Assembly (NCBI GenBank): GCA_009809945.1 | Contig: WTPW01000994.1 | Span: forward strand, 168,920 to 232,919 | Reading direction: 5' to 3' | Origin: Gigaspora margarita | Taxonomy: Eukaryota; Glomeromycota; Glomeromycetes; Diversisporales; Gigasporaceae | Length of the DNA: 64,000 nucleotides | Shown here: positions 47,512 through 59,079 of the stretch, piece after piece | Layout of the letters: every line of letters begins with the position of its first letter | Position numbering within the stretch: position 1 is the stretch's first letter | Notes under the pieces: generated by a model | What the model was told of the DNA's origin: nothing | The model's input: only the letters and a program-made list of their open reading frames with translations | Databases searched by the model: none | Made by a program: the position numbers and the translations under genes

Positions 47512-47988
47512 AGGACCCTAAAATATACATAGATAGATCAGGTATTAGTTTGTTTATTTTTGGGGTTTTATACAAATCTTTTCTATTTTTAGTAATTTTT
47601 TTGCTTATTTTTAAGATTTTTCTGCAGATCTTTTTATTTTTAGGGGTTGTCTAAAGCCATGTACCTATGTGATATTTTTGTGTAAATCAACCAACCGGAA
47701 TCGTGAAATTTTGTTTACACAGATCAGTCCGAAGAAGGCTAAAAACAAAAAAATACAAGAACATATAAACTGTAGTCCAAACCTGTTTTGAGCGATTAAT
47801 AAAAAATGTTAGGAAGGCAATTTTATCTATATGTTACCCTAACTCAACCCCATTTTAGTGCTAAACAGGCCCTAACCCTAATTATAATTAAAATTTCAAA
47901 AAATCACATGGGTACATGGCTTTAGCTATTCCTGATTTTTAGTAATTTTATAATTAACCTAATCTATCTATATATATTTCAGGGTCCT
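47512..47988. mobile_element. MITE family 'TAGGACCCC', copy B, itself interrupted
   Basis: Ends AGGACCCTAAAATATACATA and the inverse of AGGACCCTGAAATATATATA. It matches copy A (20424-20604) in ends and in the GCAGATCTTTTTATTTTTAG block. A second MITE (47644-47934) sits inside, after which copy A's order resumes. Confidence 0.8.
47644..47934. mobile_element. MULE-type MITE with telomere-like core nested in a MITE
   Basis: 291 bp; TIR around CTAAAGCCATGTACCTATGT, flanked by ATTTTTAG (47636-47643, 47935-47942; a ninth base differs). The undisturbed order in copy A of the host MITE shows that this piece is an insertion. The interior has GGCCCTAACCCTAATT. Confidence 0.8.
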
Positions 47989-47999
47989 ACTGCCACTAG

Positions 48000-48340
48000 C
48001 AAAAGATAGTAGTACTAGTATTCTTTTATGTTTTACATATAGATTTAATATAAATATATATAGACAAAGTTAGAAATTTGTACATAAAGGCTATCAGATA
48101 TCAGAAATAGCAAATTATCAGTTATTAGGTATAGTGAATTGATTTTAACTAATTTTGACAGATTTGCAGTTTTGACAAAATCAGTTCTAAGAGGGCTAAC
48201 TATATGCAAATATTTATATAAGCTTGTTTGTATATACTATTTGTATATATACATTTTATCATTATTATTTGTACTATAGTATAAATAATAATAAATTAGA
48301 TACAATAGTAACTTTATTAAACTTTAATTGTAACCTCCTT
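48000..48340. other. No gene seen
   Basis: A+T-rich, no ends or coding likeness found. Confidence 0.4.
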
Positions 48341-48347
48341 AGAACAT

Positions 48348-48662
48348 ACCTTATATTCCCAAAAATAAACTACTCCAAAAATAAGCTACCCCCTGTTTTT
48401 TTTCAAAAATCTCAAAAAATGCGTTAGCAGTTGCTACATATAAAACTTTTTTATACTAAGTAAACTTCAAAAGTTTGATTATATAAAGTTGTTTAGCGCA
48501 TCAAAATACACCTACAGTAAAAATTTGGTATCATTAGGACAACCTTTTATTAGTATGTTTTTCAATTTTTTCAAAAATGTCTATACGCTAAAAATAAGCT
48601 ACCCCTATTTTTTTATATAATTTTTGGCCCAAAAAAGGTAGCTTATTTTTGGGAATATATGG
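48348..48662. mobile_element. MITE family 'ACCGTATATTCCC', copy 2 (inverted)
   Basis: Begins ACCTTATATTCCCAAAAATA and ends TTTTTGGGAATATATGGT; matches copy 1 along its whole length in reverse orientation, including CACCTACAGTAAAAATTTGG and a variant of the TAAAGTTGTT word. Confidence 0.8.
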
Positions 48663-48975
48663 TAAATTCTTGCTTTGAATAATTTTTAAACTATGTAACT
48701 TGTTTAACTCTAATTTTAAATTGATTTTATATTAAGAGTTGAGTTATTAAAATTATATATTCTTGTTTATAGAAGTAAAAATAAAAAACAAGTCTGTAGT
48801 TTGTACCAATTTCAAGTAAGTATCAAGTAATTCTTTTTTATGTCTGTTCATAAAATATTTCTTATGTTCTTAAATTATTTGGTCAATAAATGATATCAAT
48901 ACTATTAGGATAGTTTAATTAATAACTAATTAATATATATTGTAAAATAATAATAATAAATAGTTTTATACTTAG

Positions 48976-49444
48976 TGTTATAGAATAGGTTGCTTGACCA
49001 AAGCACAGTTTTACAGTTTTACAGTATTATAGTTTTACAGTTTTATAAGTGTTTTATAGTTTTACAGTTTTACAGTTTTATAGTTTTACAGTTTTATTAT
49101 TTTATAGTTTTATTATTATATTATGATTAGTATTTTATTAGCTTTTCAAAATGTATATAAACCCTAGCTTTCTTCTCTTTTGCACATTAGACTCAGATTT
49201 CCCTTCTCTTTCTCTAATGACTACAACTAAATATCCTCTTTGAATTATATCATATTATTATAAATAAAATATATCTTATCCCAATAAATATTCTTTTGCT
49301 CTTTGATAAATATATTCTGAACTGCTCTAGTGAAGTAATATTCCACATGCACACTGCTTCATATCTTCTCTAATCCTTACAAGATCACTATCACCATGTG
49401 TTGTGTTGCAAGTACTATATTGAAGGCCATAGTTGCTTGTAATA
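48976..49444 (+). repeat. LTR, upstream copy
   Basis: TGTTATAGAATAGGTTGCTTGAC start, CAGTTTTACAGTTTTATAG microsatellite (49007-49130), a TATATAAACCC TATA-like box near 49155, end GTTGCTTGTAAT. The microsatellite differs in length between the two LTRs. Confidence 0.88.
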
Positions 49445-50688
49445 TTTTGATGCCTTCTGGTGGAAATATTAAAAATAGCTAGAAATCAATTAAAAATAGC
49501 TGGAACTTTTAGGACCTCTCTTCCTCTTTCTGCAAGGATATTTCTCTCTCCTCTCTTCTCCTTTTATTAAGTATTTGTTTTTGGTTTACCTGTCAAATTG
49601 AAAAAGATTCATTTAGACATCTTAGTATCTAACCCTTTTCTTTTTTCTCTTAAATTAAAATAAAATTTTTAAATTGTTTACCTCTTAGACCTCTATATGA
49701 GTAGAGCTTATCAAATCTATTTAAGCATACGAAGCTAGCTACCCAACTTCTCTTGCAACTAAAGTTTTACATATTACCTATTCAGATTTATCTTGCTCTA
49801 TTTGCTTTCTACCTACTATTTATCATTAACAATTTCGTACTTTTTGGATGGAATACCAACATGCTTATTTTGCTAACTAATATACTTAACAAACTATTGG
49901 AGCACACTTTGAACTTTGCAACTTCTAATAGATTATAGCACTACTAGAGCTACAGCCAGAGATATTGTTTTTAGCTGCTGATATAGTAATCCTGATCTCA
50001 ATCCTATTGAAGTTATTGCTGCTCTCTTTCGCTACTATATTCACTTTATCCTTCTTCCTACCTTACCTGATACCTTTGAAGTTACCACCTTTGACTTTTA
50101 TATTGAAAGACCTATTCAAGCTACTCCCCTTCTACAAACCCATATTGAAACCCTTTTGAGAATCTTACTCTTAGCTCTATTCTACAAGAAAACAATGAGA
50201 ACCTTGAATTTAGTATTTCACATCACTCACGATCTATACTTGTTCTAGAACCAGAAGATTAAGACAACTTAGATAATTTTGCTGAACCTTCTCAATCTCT
50301 TTTTTTACTTTTCTATGACAAGGATACTACTCAAGTCCAATTTCTTCCTTGCCTCCCACTTCCTTCTTTATCTCTTACTACTTTCCATCTTGATCAATTA
50401 CTTTCTTGTTCTCAAACTTCCAAATCTACCAATTCTTCAGAAATCTTAATTCTCTTCTTCGAATTATTTGAATACCTGTTGCTCCTGTACCCTCAGTTGT
50501 AAATAAACTATATTAAACTAATCTAACTCCTGATACTACTTTTATAAATATCCCTCTTCTACACTGCCAACAATATCATTTCTTCATTTTTCAATCTGTT
50601 TCTATTAACCACCAAATAATTGAAGTATCAAATAACCGCTCCACAACCTAATGTACTAAATAAGCAAATCAAACCCATAATACTACTC

Positions 50689-50985
50689 TAGGACCCCAGA
50701 TATTTCTCATATAGGTTATAACTGGATTTTGGCCAATTTTGACCTAATTTGCTAAAAATAACAAAATCTATTTACTTTATTAACTTCCAATCCAGTAATC
50801 AGAATTGAGTAAACTTTTTTTGTTAAATGCGTCTTACTGAGAGCTTCATTTTAAAAAAAGTTTATTCAAATTGGACTACTAGATACCAAGATAATTGCCA
50901 AAAACTGTTTTTTGCTTCTCAAATTTTAGGTATTTTTGCTAAAAAATTTCAAGTATGATCTCTATACTAGATGTCTGGGGTCCTA
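50689..50985. mobile_element. MITE related at its ends to family 'TAGGACCCC', copy C
   Basis: 297 bp; TAGGACCCCAGATAT at left, inverse of TAGGACCCCAGACAT at right, flanked by CTACTC (50683-50688, 50986-50991). The interior differs from copies A and B. It carries a hairpin module (CCAGTAATCAGAATTGAGTA... mirrored near 50890) like those at 6190 and 63165. Inserted in the Ty3/gypsy element. Confidence 0.75.
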
Positions 50986-51240
50986 CTACTCTCTTGACTC
51001 ACCTCCTTATCGAGTTTAACATCAAACATATTTTCTCCAAATTCAAGTTATTGAACCTCATATAGTTGGAGCTTATCCTAACTCAGCTGTTATTGAATCT
51101 AAAGCCTTAGAAGAAGTAACTTTAGAAGTAAATTTACAAGAACAAGAAGAAGACCTCAATGAAGAACCAATAGAAGAGCCTAACCAAAAATTAGTAGTTG
51201 AATCAAAAGAAGAGCTAGAATAACTTGAAGAAGAACAAAT

Positions 51241-51555
51241 ACTGCATATTCCCAAAAATAAGCAACCTTTTTTGACCAAAAAATTACACAAAAAAGCAAG
51301 GGTTGCTTATTTTCGAATTGTTAAATTTTTTGAAAAATTGAAAAATGTACTAATAAAAAGTTGCCCAAACTATCAAATTTTTACAGTAGGTGTATTTTGA
51401 TGTCCTGAACAAGTTTACTTAATGTCACTTTGAGATTTACTTAGTAAATTTAGACTTTTATATGTAGTAACTGCTAACAGTTTTTTTGAGATTTTTGAAA
51501 AAAACTAGGAGGGTTGCTTATTTTAGGGTGTTGCTTATTTTTGGGAATATATAGT
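51241..51555. mobile_element. MITE family 'ACCGTATATTCCC', copy 3
   Basis: ACTGCATATTCCCAAAAATA to GGGAATATATAGT; full-length match to copies 1 and 2. A variant word AACAAGTTTACTTA lies at 51408-51421. It interrupts the gag-like region of the Ty3/gypsy element. Confidence 0.8.
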
Positions 51556-51559
51556 AATA

Positions 51560-52400
51560 TCAGAAACAAAATCAGAAGAAACTATATCTAAACCTGAAAG
51601 AAATATAGGCAACGAAGCTTTACAAGCCACTGCTGATACTATAACTGCTCTTGTCAATACTATAAAAAGAGGTTGTGAAAAATCTCTTATTAAAATTGAC
51701 TTCTATCGTGGTAATGGAACCCAAGACCCTGTAATTGAATAGAAAAATTTGAACATGCTACTAAAGCTAACCAATAGAGTTCTGCTCACTAATTAGAACT
51801 GGCTTGTGCCTATATGAAAGGAATAGCTTACTAGTCTTGGGCATAAACCTACTAATTTTCATAACCAAGACCATAACAATGAATATGTTTTTAGTTTTAC
51901 CCACCTCTTCAAAGAAAAATTTAGCACTACCAAGCAGAAAGCTACTAAGCAAAAACAGTTGTTTGAAATTAAACAAGGCACAGACACAATTGATATCTAT
52001 ATCAGTCATTTTAACAACTTAAAGGAAGAGTAGACCCTACTAATATCTTTTCTGCTTCAGTTATGATCCAATTCTTTATTCAAGAACTGTGCCCAGAGTA
52101 TGCTATAAATGTTCAAGCTACTGAGTTTGACACTTTGGATGCTGCTATCGCTAGAGCATGCAAATAGAAAACTAGATGAATAATGATCTTTAATCATAAT
52201 GCTAATGATACTAACAAAGCTATAAAATACTTTATAGAACAAATTGCCAAGCTAAGTATTAATCTTACCAAAAAACAAGCTGTACTATCTCCTACTCCTG
52301 CCTATTACTCTGACCAAAATAAAGAATGATCACAACAAGGAGCCACCAATACCACCTGCTATTATTGTGGACAAAAAGGACATTTTATTCAAAATTGCTA
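51560..52400 (+). other. gag-like region of the Ty3/gypsy element
   Basis: Fossil part. An acidic stretch is followed by a structural-protein-like region and then a zinc knuckle CYYCGQKGHFIQNC (Cys-x2-Cys-x4-His-x4-Cys) near 52355-52396, which in gag binds RNA. Confidence 0.7.
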
Positions 52401-52749
52401 TGCTCAATTCCAGGATAACAAAAGGAACAACCAAGGATACCAGTTCTGAGACCAAAGTAATAACTACTCCTCCAGAAATAATTAGTTATATAATAGATCC
52501 AGATCTTGCAACTGAAGTAGATCCAGGAACCAAAATTATAATAGCCATTCTGGATATGACTGACCCCAAAGCCAGAGTCAGTCCCGAGATAGATATAGAA
52601 ATAATAGAAATTATTATTTCTCTGACCAATCCAGATCCAAAAATCACTCTTCTACTCCTTATCCTCATGATATATATACTGCCAATAATTATACTTATAA
52701 GCAGTTTGAGACTTTTCTCATCAATAAATCTATACATACTACTCTTGCC

Positions 52750-53035
52750 AGTTACTTGACCCAAGAATCTAAAACAACTCAGATCCAGACACCAACTTAT
52801 ACCACTTCTGTTAAATATAATATCAAGATCCAAGAAAAGCCCTACCATGTCATTATTAATAGTAGTACTGCTATCAGCATGATCTCTCACCCAGTTGTAA
52901 AAGAACTTGGACTAAAAATTGAAGCTCCTTCCACTAGCCTTATTGTATCTGCTACTGGATCTTCTGTTTGCCCTCTTGGAATTATGAAAAATTTGTCCTT
53001 AAAAATAGAAGAAACTACTATCCTCTATATGTAAA
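52750..53035 (+). other. Aspartic protease-like region of the Ty3/gypsy element
   Basis: Fossil part. The segment YHVIINSSTAISMISHPVV, then SATGSSVCPLGI, has the spacing of a retropepsin-like domain and sits between the gag-like knuckle and the reverse transcriptase. Confidence 0.6.
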
Positions 53036-53394
53036 AGTCATGAATGCTACTCCTTATTCATTATTTCTAGAAAATGATTGGTCACAAAAAGTAGATGCCA
53101 GTTATAGCTAGAAAAACAAAGCTTATACACTTTACTAGAATAAAAAGAAGATTCATATTCCTACTACATATGAAAATAACCAACCTTTACCTGCCCAAAC
53201 TACTCTTACAGATGAAAAGAATTTGGAAAAGTTTAAACAGGAATACTTTAGTCCAAAGAAAGCCTATATGTTAGATATAGTCAAGACATCTGAACAACTT
53301 TTACCCATAGACCCAGACCCAGTGCATTCTTCTCTAACCAGAAATATGGATGCTATTATTCTTACAACCATCTATATGCTAACTGCTTCAACAA

Positions 53395-53970
53395 TGAATG
53401 CTATTGCTACCATTGCTATGGACACCTTGCTGCCTATTGTCCTAGGCAAGCCCCTAAATAAGATATTTGCAAAACCTGTTCTCACCCAGGACACTTATAC
53501 AAGAACTGCCCTAAAAATTGATATTACAAATGTGGACAGTATGAACATTTTAGAGCCAACTGCCCTCAAATGATACAAAAACTAGATAACCAAAGATATG
53601 AATGTGAATATAACCCCCAGGATCTGAATGCTTGATGGCTCCTCATTTTCTTTGCTATATACCAACTACTGTTGTCAATGCAAAGTACCTAAGAAACCAG
53701 AAGAAATTAGGCCATTGGATCAAACAATGGTTTGTAAAGGATGTTGAATTAACTTCCACTATACTTTGGATTGTGATCACCCCCAAAGCATTGAATTTTT
53801 TACTAATGGCGAAGGTAGAGGACTATTAATAGAATGTAAACTCTGCAAGGAACAAGAAATTAGATCCAAGATGATTAAACTTGACTCTAGTCGAGAGGAT
53901 ATTCAATTTTGTGATCTTGAACATCTCTATGCCTACAAGGCTGCCAGGATATTGAATATAACCTAATTGT
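53395..53970 (+). other. Cys-rich region between protease and reverse transcriptase
   Basis: Fossil part. Knuckle-like motifs CYHCYGHLAAYC, CKTCSHPGHLYKNC and CGQYEHFRANC follow one another at about 53410-53560. They are followed by a second Cys/His cluster (for example IECKLCKEQEIR and CDHPQSIEF) to about 53970. A second knuckle array downstream of the protease is unusual for Ty3/gypsy. Confidence 0.55.
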
Positions 53971-55014
53971 AACCTATGGACCCGAGTATGTTACTATACA
54001 GAATCTACTAGAAATGCTAAATACAGCTATAACCTTAACCAAAATCAAATCTTTTGCTTAGCCCAGATCCAGATTGGTAAAAGTAATGAAAACCTTGCTC
54101 GTGCACTTGAACCTCAATACAATGACTGTTCTAACCAGGACTATACCTATGATGAAGCAATTTTATCATGAGAGCTTCTTATGTAGAATTATCAGAAACA
54201 GAGGAACAAATGCTACAAAGAATTCTTGCTAAATCCTTTGATATGAGTCATCCTGATATTGACAAAAGAAAAGCTATAGAAAACTTGCAAAGAAATTTTG
54301 AATAAACTACTAGACTTTGTGAAGTATGCATCATGGTCAAAACCAATGATGAACGTAGCAATATAAAAAGATGTGCAAAGAATGTTATAAGAATGCCTAC
54401 TCTTCTACAGATCCAGAAATCTTTACTCTTCCTCTACCTAAAGCACCTAACCTAAATAAATCTACTACACTTTTCATAATAGAGTTACCTATTATCGCAC
54501 CTATCAAAACTGCTTTGCCTATTCTAGAATTAGCTGAACTGATTTAACTATTGCAGGAACAAATAAAACAACAAGCTCAAATCAGTACTCTTCTTCAAGA
54601 ACAAGCCAAAACTTTTGAACACCAGAAACAGACTATTAAAGCTTTACAGGACAAAGTTGGTTATTTTGAAAACTTTTATCATTGATTAAGGGATCTGTAT
54701 ACTGAGACTTCTGTCTCTACACCCGAGTCTAGTAACTAGGGTACTCAAAATTTTTGAGTTATCCTGAGCATGATCAAAAACTATTCGAAGATACAGACAA
54801 TTGTAGACCCAGAACTATTCAAAAAATATATATTACTCAGGAAATTAGCCCAAAAGTAGGACCTCTTACTACTAACCAAGGAGCCTAGTTTTGACAATTG
54901 CTTCTTGAATTTGCAGACCTCTTTGCAAAATATATAACCCAACTAGGTAGAACTGATCTAGTTATGCATTGAATATTTACAGATAATGGACTATCTATTA
55001 GCTCACAACCCTAT

Positions 55015-56059
55015 CAGTCATACGACATGTCTGATGAAAATAGCTCCAAATAGCATCTATAATAAAAATTATAATAAAAACATATAAATTTACTATAAAC
55101 TTCAAGCTGAAGATTATTTTCAACTTTACTATTAACTTCAAATTAAATTTTTCAGAAATATAGAGCAAGGGAGAAGAAAAAGGTAGTACAAAAATCAGAT
55201 TAAAATTTTACTAATTTTGCACCTTTTCAAAATGTAACTCTGTCAAAAACAAATTTTTACAAATTTTAAATTAACAATTATGTGTAAATTTATGCTCTGA
55301 ACAACTTTACTTAGGCGATAGAAGTAGGTTACCTTGTAAGAAAAATGGGTTATCTATGTACTAAAGTTAAAATTTATCATATTTCATGATCTAACTTTTT
55401 TTCTTATTAGATAACCTACTTTGGGCTCTTAAGCAAAGTTGTTCAGCATGTAATTTTCATCACATTTGAGATTGAATCGTGCTTTTTGGACCTTTTACTA
55501 AATGAAAAATGTGTTTAAAGTTAGAAAAAAATTTTTTTTAAAAATTAAAAAATTTTTTTTCTAACTTTAACCCCATTTTTCACTTGGTAAAAGGTCCAAA
55601 AAGCGCGATTCAATCTCAAATGTAATGTAAAATTATATGCTGAACAACTTTGCTTAAGAGCCCAAAGTAGGTTACCTAATAAGAAAAAAAAGTTAGATCA
55701 TGAAATATGATAAATTTTAACTTTAGTACATAGGTAACCCATTTTTCTTACAAGGTAACCTACTTCTGTCGCCTAAGTAAAGTTGTTTAGAGCATGATTT
55801 TACATATAATTGCTAATTTAAATTAGTAAATTTTAGGTTTTGGTGAAGTTACATTTTGAAATCGTGCAAAATTAGCAAAATTTTAATCTGATTTTTGTAC
55901 TACCTTTTCCTCCTTCCCTTGCTCTATCTTTCTGAAAAATTTAATTTGAAGTTAATAGTAAAGTTGAAAATAATCTTCAGCTTGAAGTTTATATTAAATT
56001 TATATGTTTTTATTATAATTTTTATTAGATGTTAATCAAAAAGACATGTCATATAACTA
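55015..56059. mobile_element. Fold-back element 'GACATGTC', copy 1
   Basis: A palindrome of about 1.04 kb: CAGTCATACGACATGTCTGA at left and TGACATGTC mirrored at right (56043-56059). The arms match for about 500 bp, with the centre near 55550 (TTTTTTCTAACTTTA symmetry). Each arm has AACAACTTTACTTA and AACAACTTTGCTTA words. CTAT flanks both sides, but the TSD is uncertain. It lies inside the Ty3/gypsy element, upstream of the reverse transcriptase. Confidence 0.8.
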
Positions 56060-56079
56060 CTATATTACCACTTACCAGG

Positions 56080-56650
56080 CAAATATTTATAAATAAAGAA
56101 GTACAATGAATGCTAAAAATTAAATTAATTAGAGAGACTTCTCACCCTTGGGCCTCTTCTGTTGTACTTGTAAATAAGAAAATGAAAAAAAAAGATTTTG
56201 TATAGACTACTGAAAGCTTAACAATATTACAAAAAAAGATCAATATCCTCTACTCTAAATTGATAAAATGCTTGATTCCCTTACTGGAGCCACTTACTTT
56301 TCTACTTTAGACTTTATGAGTAGATATTGGCAAGTAAAAGTACACCCAGAAGATAGAGAGAAAACTGCTTTTATAACTAGATATGGAACCTATGAATTCA
56401 ATGTCATGCTTTTTGAATTGTGTTATACTCCTGCTATCTTTCAACGTCATATGAACCAGGTTATTAAGGTATTGCCTACAAAAATATTGTGGTATACCTA
56501 GATATACCAATGTCTTCTCTTGAACATTTGATAATCATATTAAACATCTATGAGAAGTCTTTACCAAAATTTGAAGTACTAGATTAAAGTTAAATATTGA
56601 TAAGTATAATTTTTGGATAAAAAGACTGCCCTTCTTAGAACATATTATCA
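56080..56650 (+). other. Reverse transcriptase region of the Ty3/gypsy element
   Basis: Fossil part. Recognisable by WASSVVLVNKK, then GATYFSTLDFMSRYWQVKV (the family's DL-x-S-GYxQI region), EKTAFITRYGTYEFNVM and TPAIFQRHMNQV, which are typical Ty3/gypsy reverse-transcriptase phrases. Confidence 0.85.
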
Positions 56651-56942
56651 AAGAAAAAGGAATCTCCCAATCCAAACAAAATAACTGCTATTCAAAATAT
56701 CCAATCTTCCCAAAATATAACCCAACTACAATTATTTTTAGGACTTGCTAAATACTATACATTTCCCACCCTTTTAATTAGTTATTACATAAGGACTATG
56801 CTATGTTTATGAATAGGATATAAAATGTCAAAAGGCTTCTGATAAATTAAAATACCAGTTAACTACTGCCCCTATTCTTATCTACTCAGACAAGAATTTA
56901 TTCTTGCTACAGATGCATTCTATGAAAGATTTGGAGCCACCC

Positions 56943-58320
56943 TAAGTCATAGGACATGTCATGCTGAGTGATGAATTATAATAAAAATTATAATAAAAAT
57001 ATATAAATTTACTATAAAATTAAGCCTCACATTATTTTCAACTTACATATTAACTTTTTTTCAAATTTTACGATTAAGCATATTGAAAATAGTAGATTAA
57101 GGTTAATTAGAACACTTTTTTAAAATTTTCTAATTTTGTACTTTTTCAAAATGTAACTCTGTCAAAAACAAATATTTACAAATTTTAAATTAGCAGTTAT
57201 GTGTAAAATTATACTCTGAACAACTTTGCTTAGTCGACAGAAGTAGGTTACCTTGTGAGAAAAATGGGTTATCTATGTACTAAAGTTAAAATTTATCATA
57301 TTTTATGATCTAACTTTTTCCCTTATTAGGTAACCTACTTTGGGCTCTTAAGCAAAGTTGTTTGGCATATAATTTTACATTATATTTGAAATTAAAATGT
57401 GCTTTCTCAACCTTTTACTAAGTAAAAAAGGGTGGCAATTATTTCGCTAACAATCACTTCACTAATATAACATTTTACCGACAAATATTTACCAACAAGT
57501 TCATTTTACTGATAGTTTGTTTCACTGAAGCTCATTTCACCAACAAAGTAATTCTGGTTATAGTCATTAGGGTTGGTAGGGTCAGAGTAGAATTAGAGTT
57601 AAAGTTAGTATGCTTTTTAAAAAAAAACTTGTCAGAAAAATGAGCTTCGGTAAAACAAACTGTCAGTAAAATGAACTTGTTGGTGAATATTTGTAGTAAA
57701 ATGTTATGTTGGTGAAGTGATTGTTAGCAGAATAATATGGACCCAGTGAAAAATGGGTTTAAAGTTAGAAAAATTTTTTTTTTAAAAAAATTTTTTTTAA
57801 AAAAAATTTTTTCTAACTTTAAACACATTTTTCACTTAGTAAAAGATCAAGAAAACACATTTTAACTTCAAATATAATATAAAATTACATGCCAAACAAC
57901 TTTGCTTAAGAGCCCAAAGTAGGTTACCTAATAAGGGAAAAAGTTAGATCATAAAATATGATAAATTTTAACTTTAGTACATAGATAACCCATTTTTCTC
58001 ACAAGGTAACCTACTTCTGTCGACTAAGCAAAGTTGTTCAGAGCATAGTTTTACATATAATTGCTAATTTAAAATTTGTAAATATTTGTTTTTGACAGAG
58101 TTACATTTTGAAAAAGTGCAAAATTAGCAAAATTTTAAAAAAGTATTATAAGTAACCTTAATCTACTATATGCTTAATCGCAAAATTTGAAAAAAAAGTT
58201 AATATGTAAATTGAAAATAATATGAGGCTTAAAGTTTATAGTAAATTTATATGCTTTTATTATAATTTTTATTATAAACTAACACTCATATATCAACAGG
58301 TGTGACATGTCCTATAACTG
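56943..58320. mobile_element. Fold-back element 'GACATGTC', copy 2
   Basis: A palindrome of about 1.38 kb: AAGTCATAGGACATGTCATG at left, GACATGTCCTATAACTG at right. Arms run as in copy 1; the centre carries a later MITE (57430-57744). CTAAG occurs on both sides (56942-56946 and 58321-58325) and may be the target duplication. It separates two parts of the RNase H region of the Ty3/gypsy element. Confidence 0.8.
57430..57744. mobile_element. MULE-type MITE with 120-bp TIR and telomere-like core
   Basis: 315 bp; both ends contain GCTAACAATCACTTCAC and AAGTTCATTTTACTGA in inverse order. Flanked by AGTAAAAAA / AGTGAAAAA (57421-57429, 57745-57753; one mismatch in 9). Interior ATTAGGGTTGGTAGGGTCAG. 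Inserted in the arm of the fold-back element: copy 1 of that element shows the uninterrupted order. Confidence 0.8.
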
Positions 58321-58763
58321 CTAAGCCAACTCTCTGATGATAAAAAGGAACATTCAATTACCTATACCAGTAAAAGTTTGAAAAAGGAAAAAGTAAACTA
58401 TGGAGCCACAGAATTCAAATGTGCTACTATTGTATAGGCTATCGAACATTTTCATAAATACTTTGGTACAAGTTATTTCACACTAGTTACAGACCACTCT
58501 GCTCTTAAATGATTAAAATTATACTAACCTAAAGGACATCTTGGATGTTGGATCATGAAACTCTAACCTTATTATTTCACTATTTTACACAAACCAAAAA
58601 GAATTTATTTAATTGTTGATGCTCTTTCTCGATTACTAACCCAGACACACCTTCACACTATTGACCCTACATGAACTTAGACCAATACCAAAATCTCATT
58701 GAATATTTAGAATCAGACACTCTCTCCTCTGACTTAATGAACAATAAACAAAGAACAATTATT

Positions 58764-58971
58764 GTGACAGATCATAATAAAATTCAGATTAAAATGAAAT
58801 AATAGTATAAAATCTCAAAAACTAAATTTTTGTTGGGGTGCATTTTTTAGGGTTAGGGATTTAGGGTTAGGGTTAGTTTTAAAAAAAAATATAATAATAA
58901 GTATTAGTGGGTTTTAGAAGGCTAGCAGGGTAAGTAAAGAATGTAGATTTCATTTTAAATTATGATCTGTG
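58764..58971. mobile_element. MULE-type MITE, TSD ACAATTATT, telomere-like core
   Basis: 208 bp between GTGACAGATCATAAT and ATTATGATCTGTG, with AAAATGAAAT next to both. Exact 9-bp duplication ACAATTATT (58755-58763, 58972-58980). Core TTTAGGGTTAGGGATTTAGG then GTTAGGGTTAG, the most telomere-like in the window. Inserted just upstream of the integrase region of the Ty3/gypsy element. Confidence 0.88.
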
Positions 58972-59079
58972 ACAATTATTAATCAATCTCAACGATATGA
59001 AGTAAAAACCAAATTATTATACAAAAAAAATAAAAAAAATCCAGACAAACCTATTAAAGTCATTAAGTGGATTGAAGTT

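Noticed and set aside
49000-49135. CRISPR-like look of the AGTTTTACAG repeats
   Set aside because: Contiguous microsatellite without spacers, and present in both LTRs of a eukaryotic element.
52486-52890. 134-codon minus-strand frame and overlapping plus-strand frames
   Set aside because: They lie opposite or out of frame with the gag/protease-like region of the Ty3/gypsy element.
58840-58885. Possible true telomere or telomere scar
   Set aside because: Only about four imperfect TTAGGG units, bounded by the inverted ends and 9-bp duplication of a MITE; the simpler reading is element interior.
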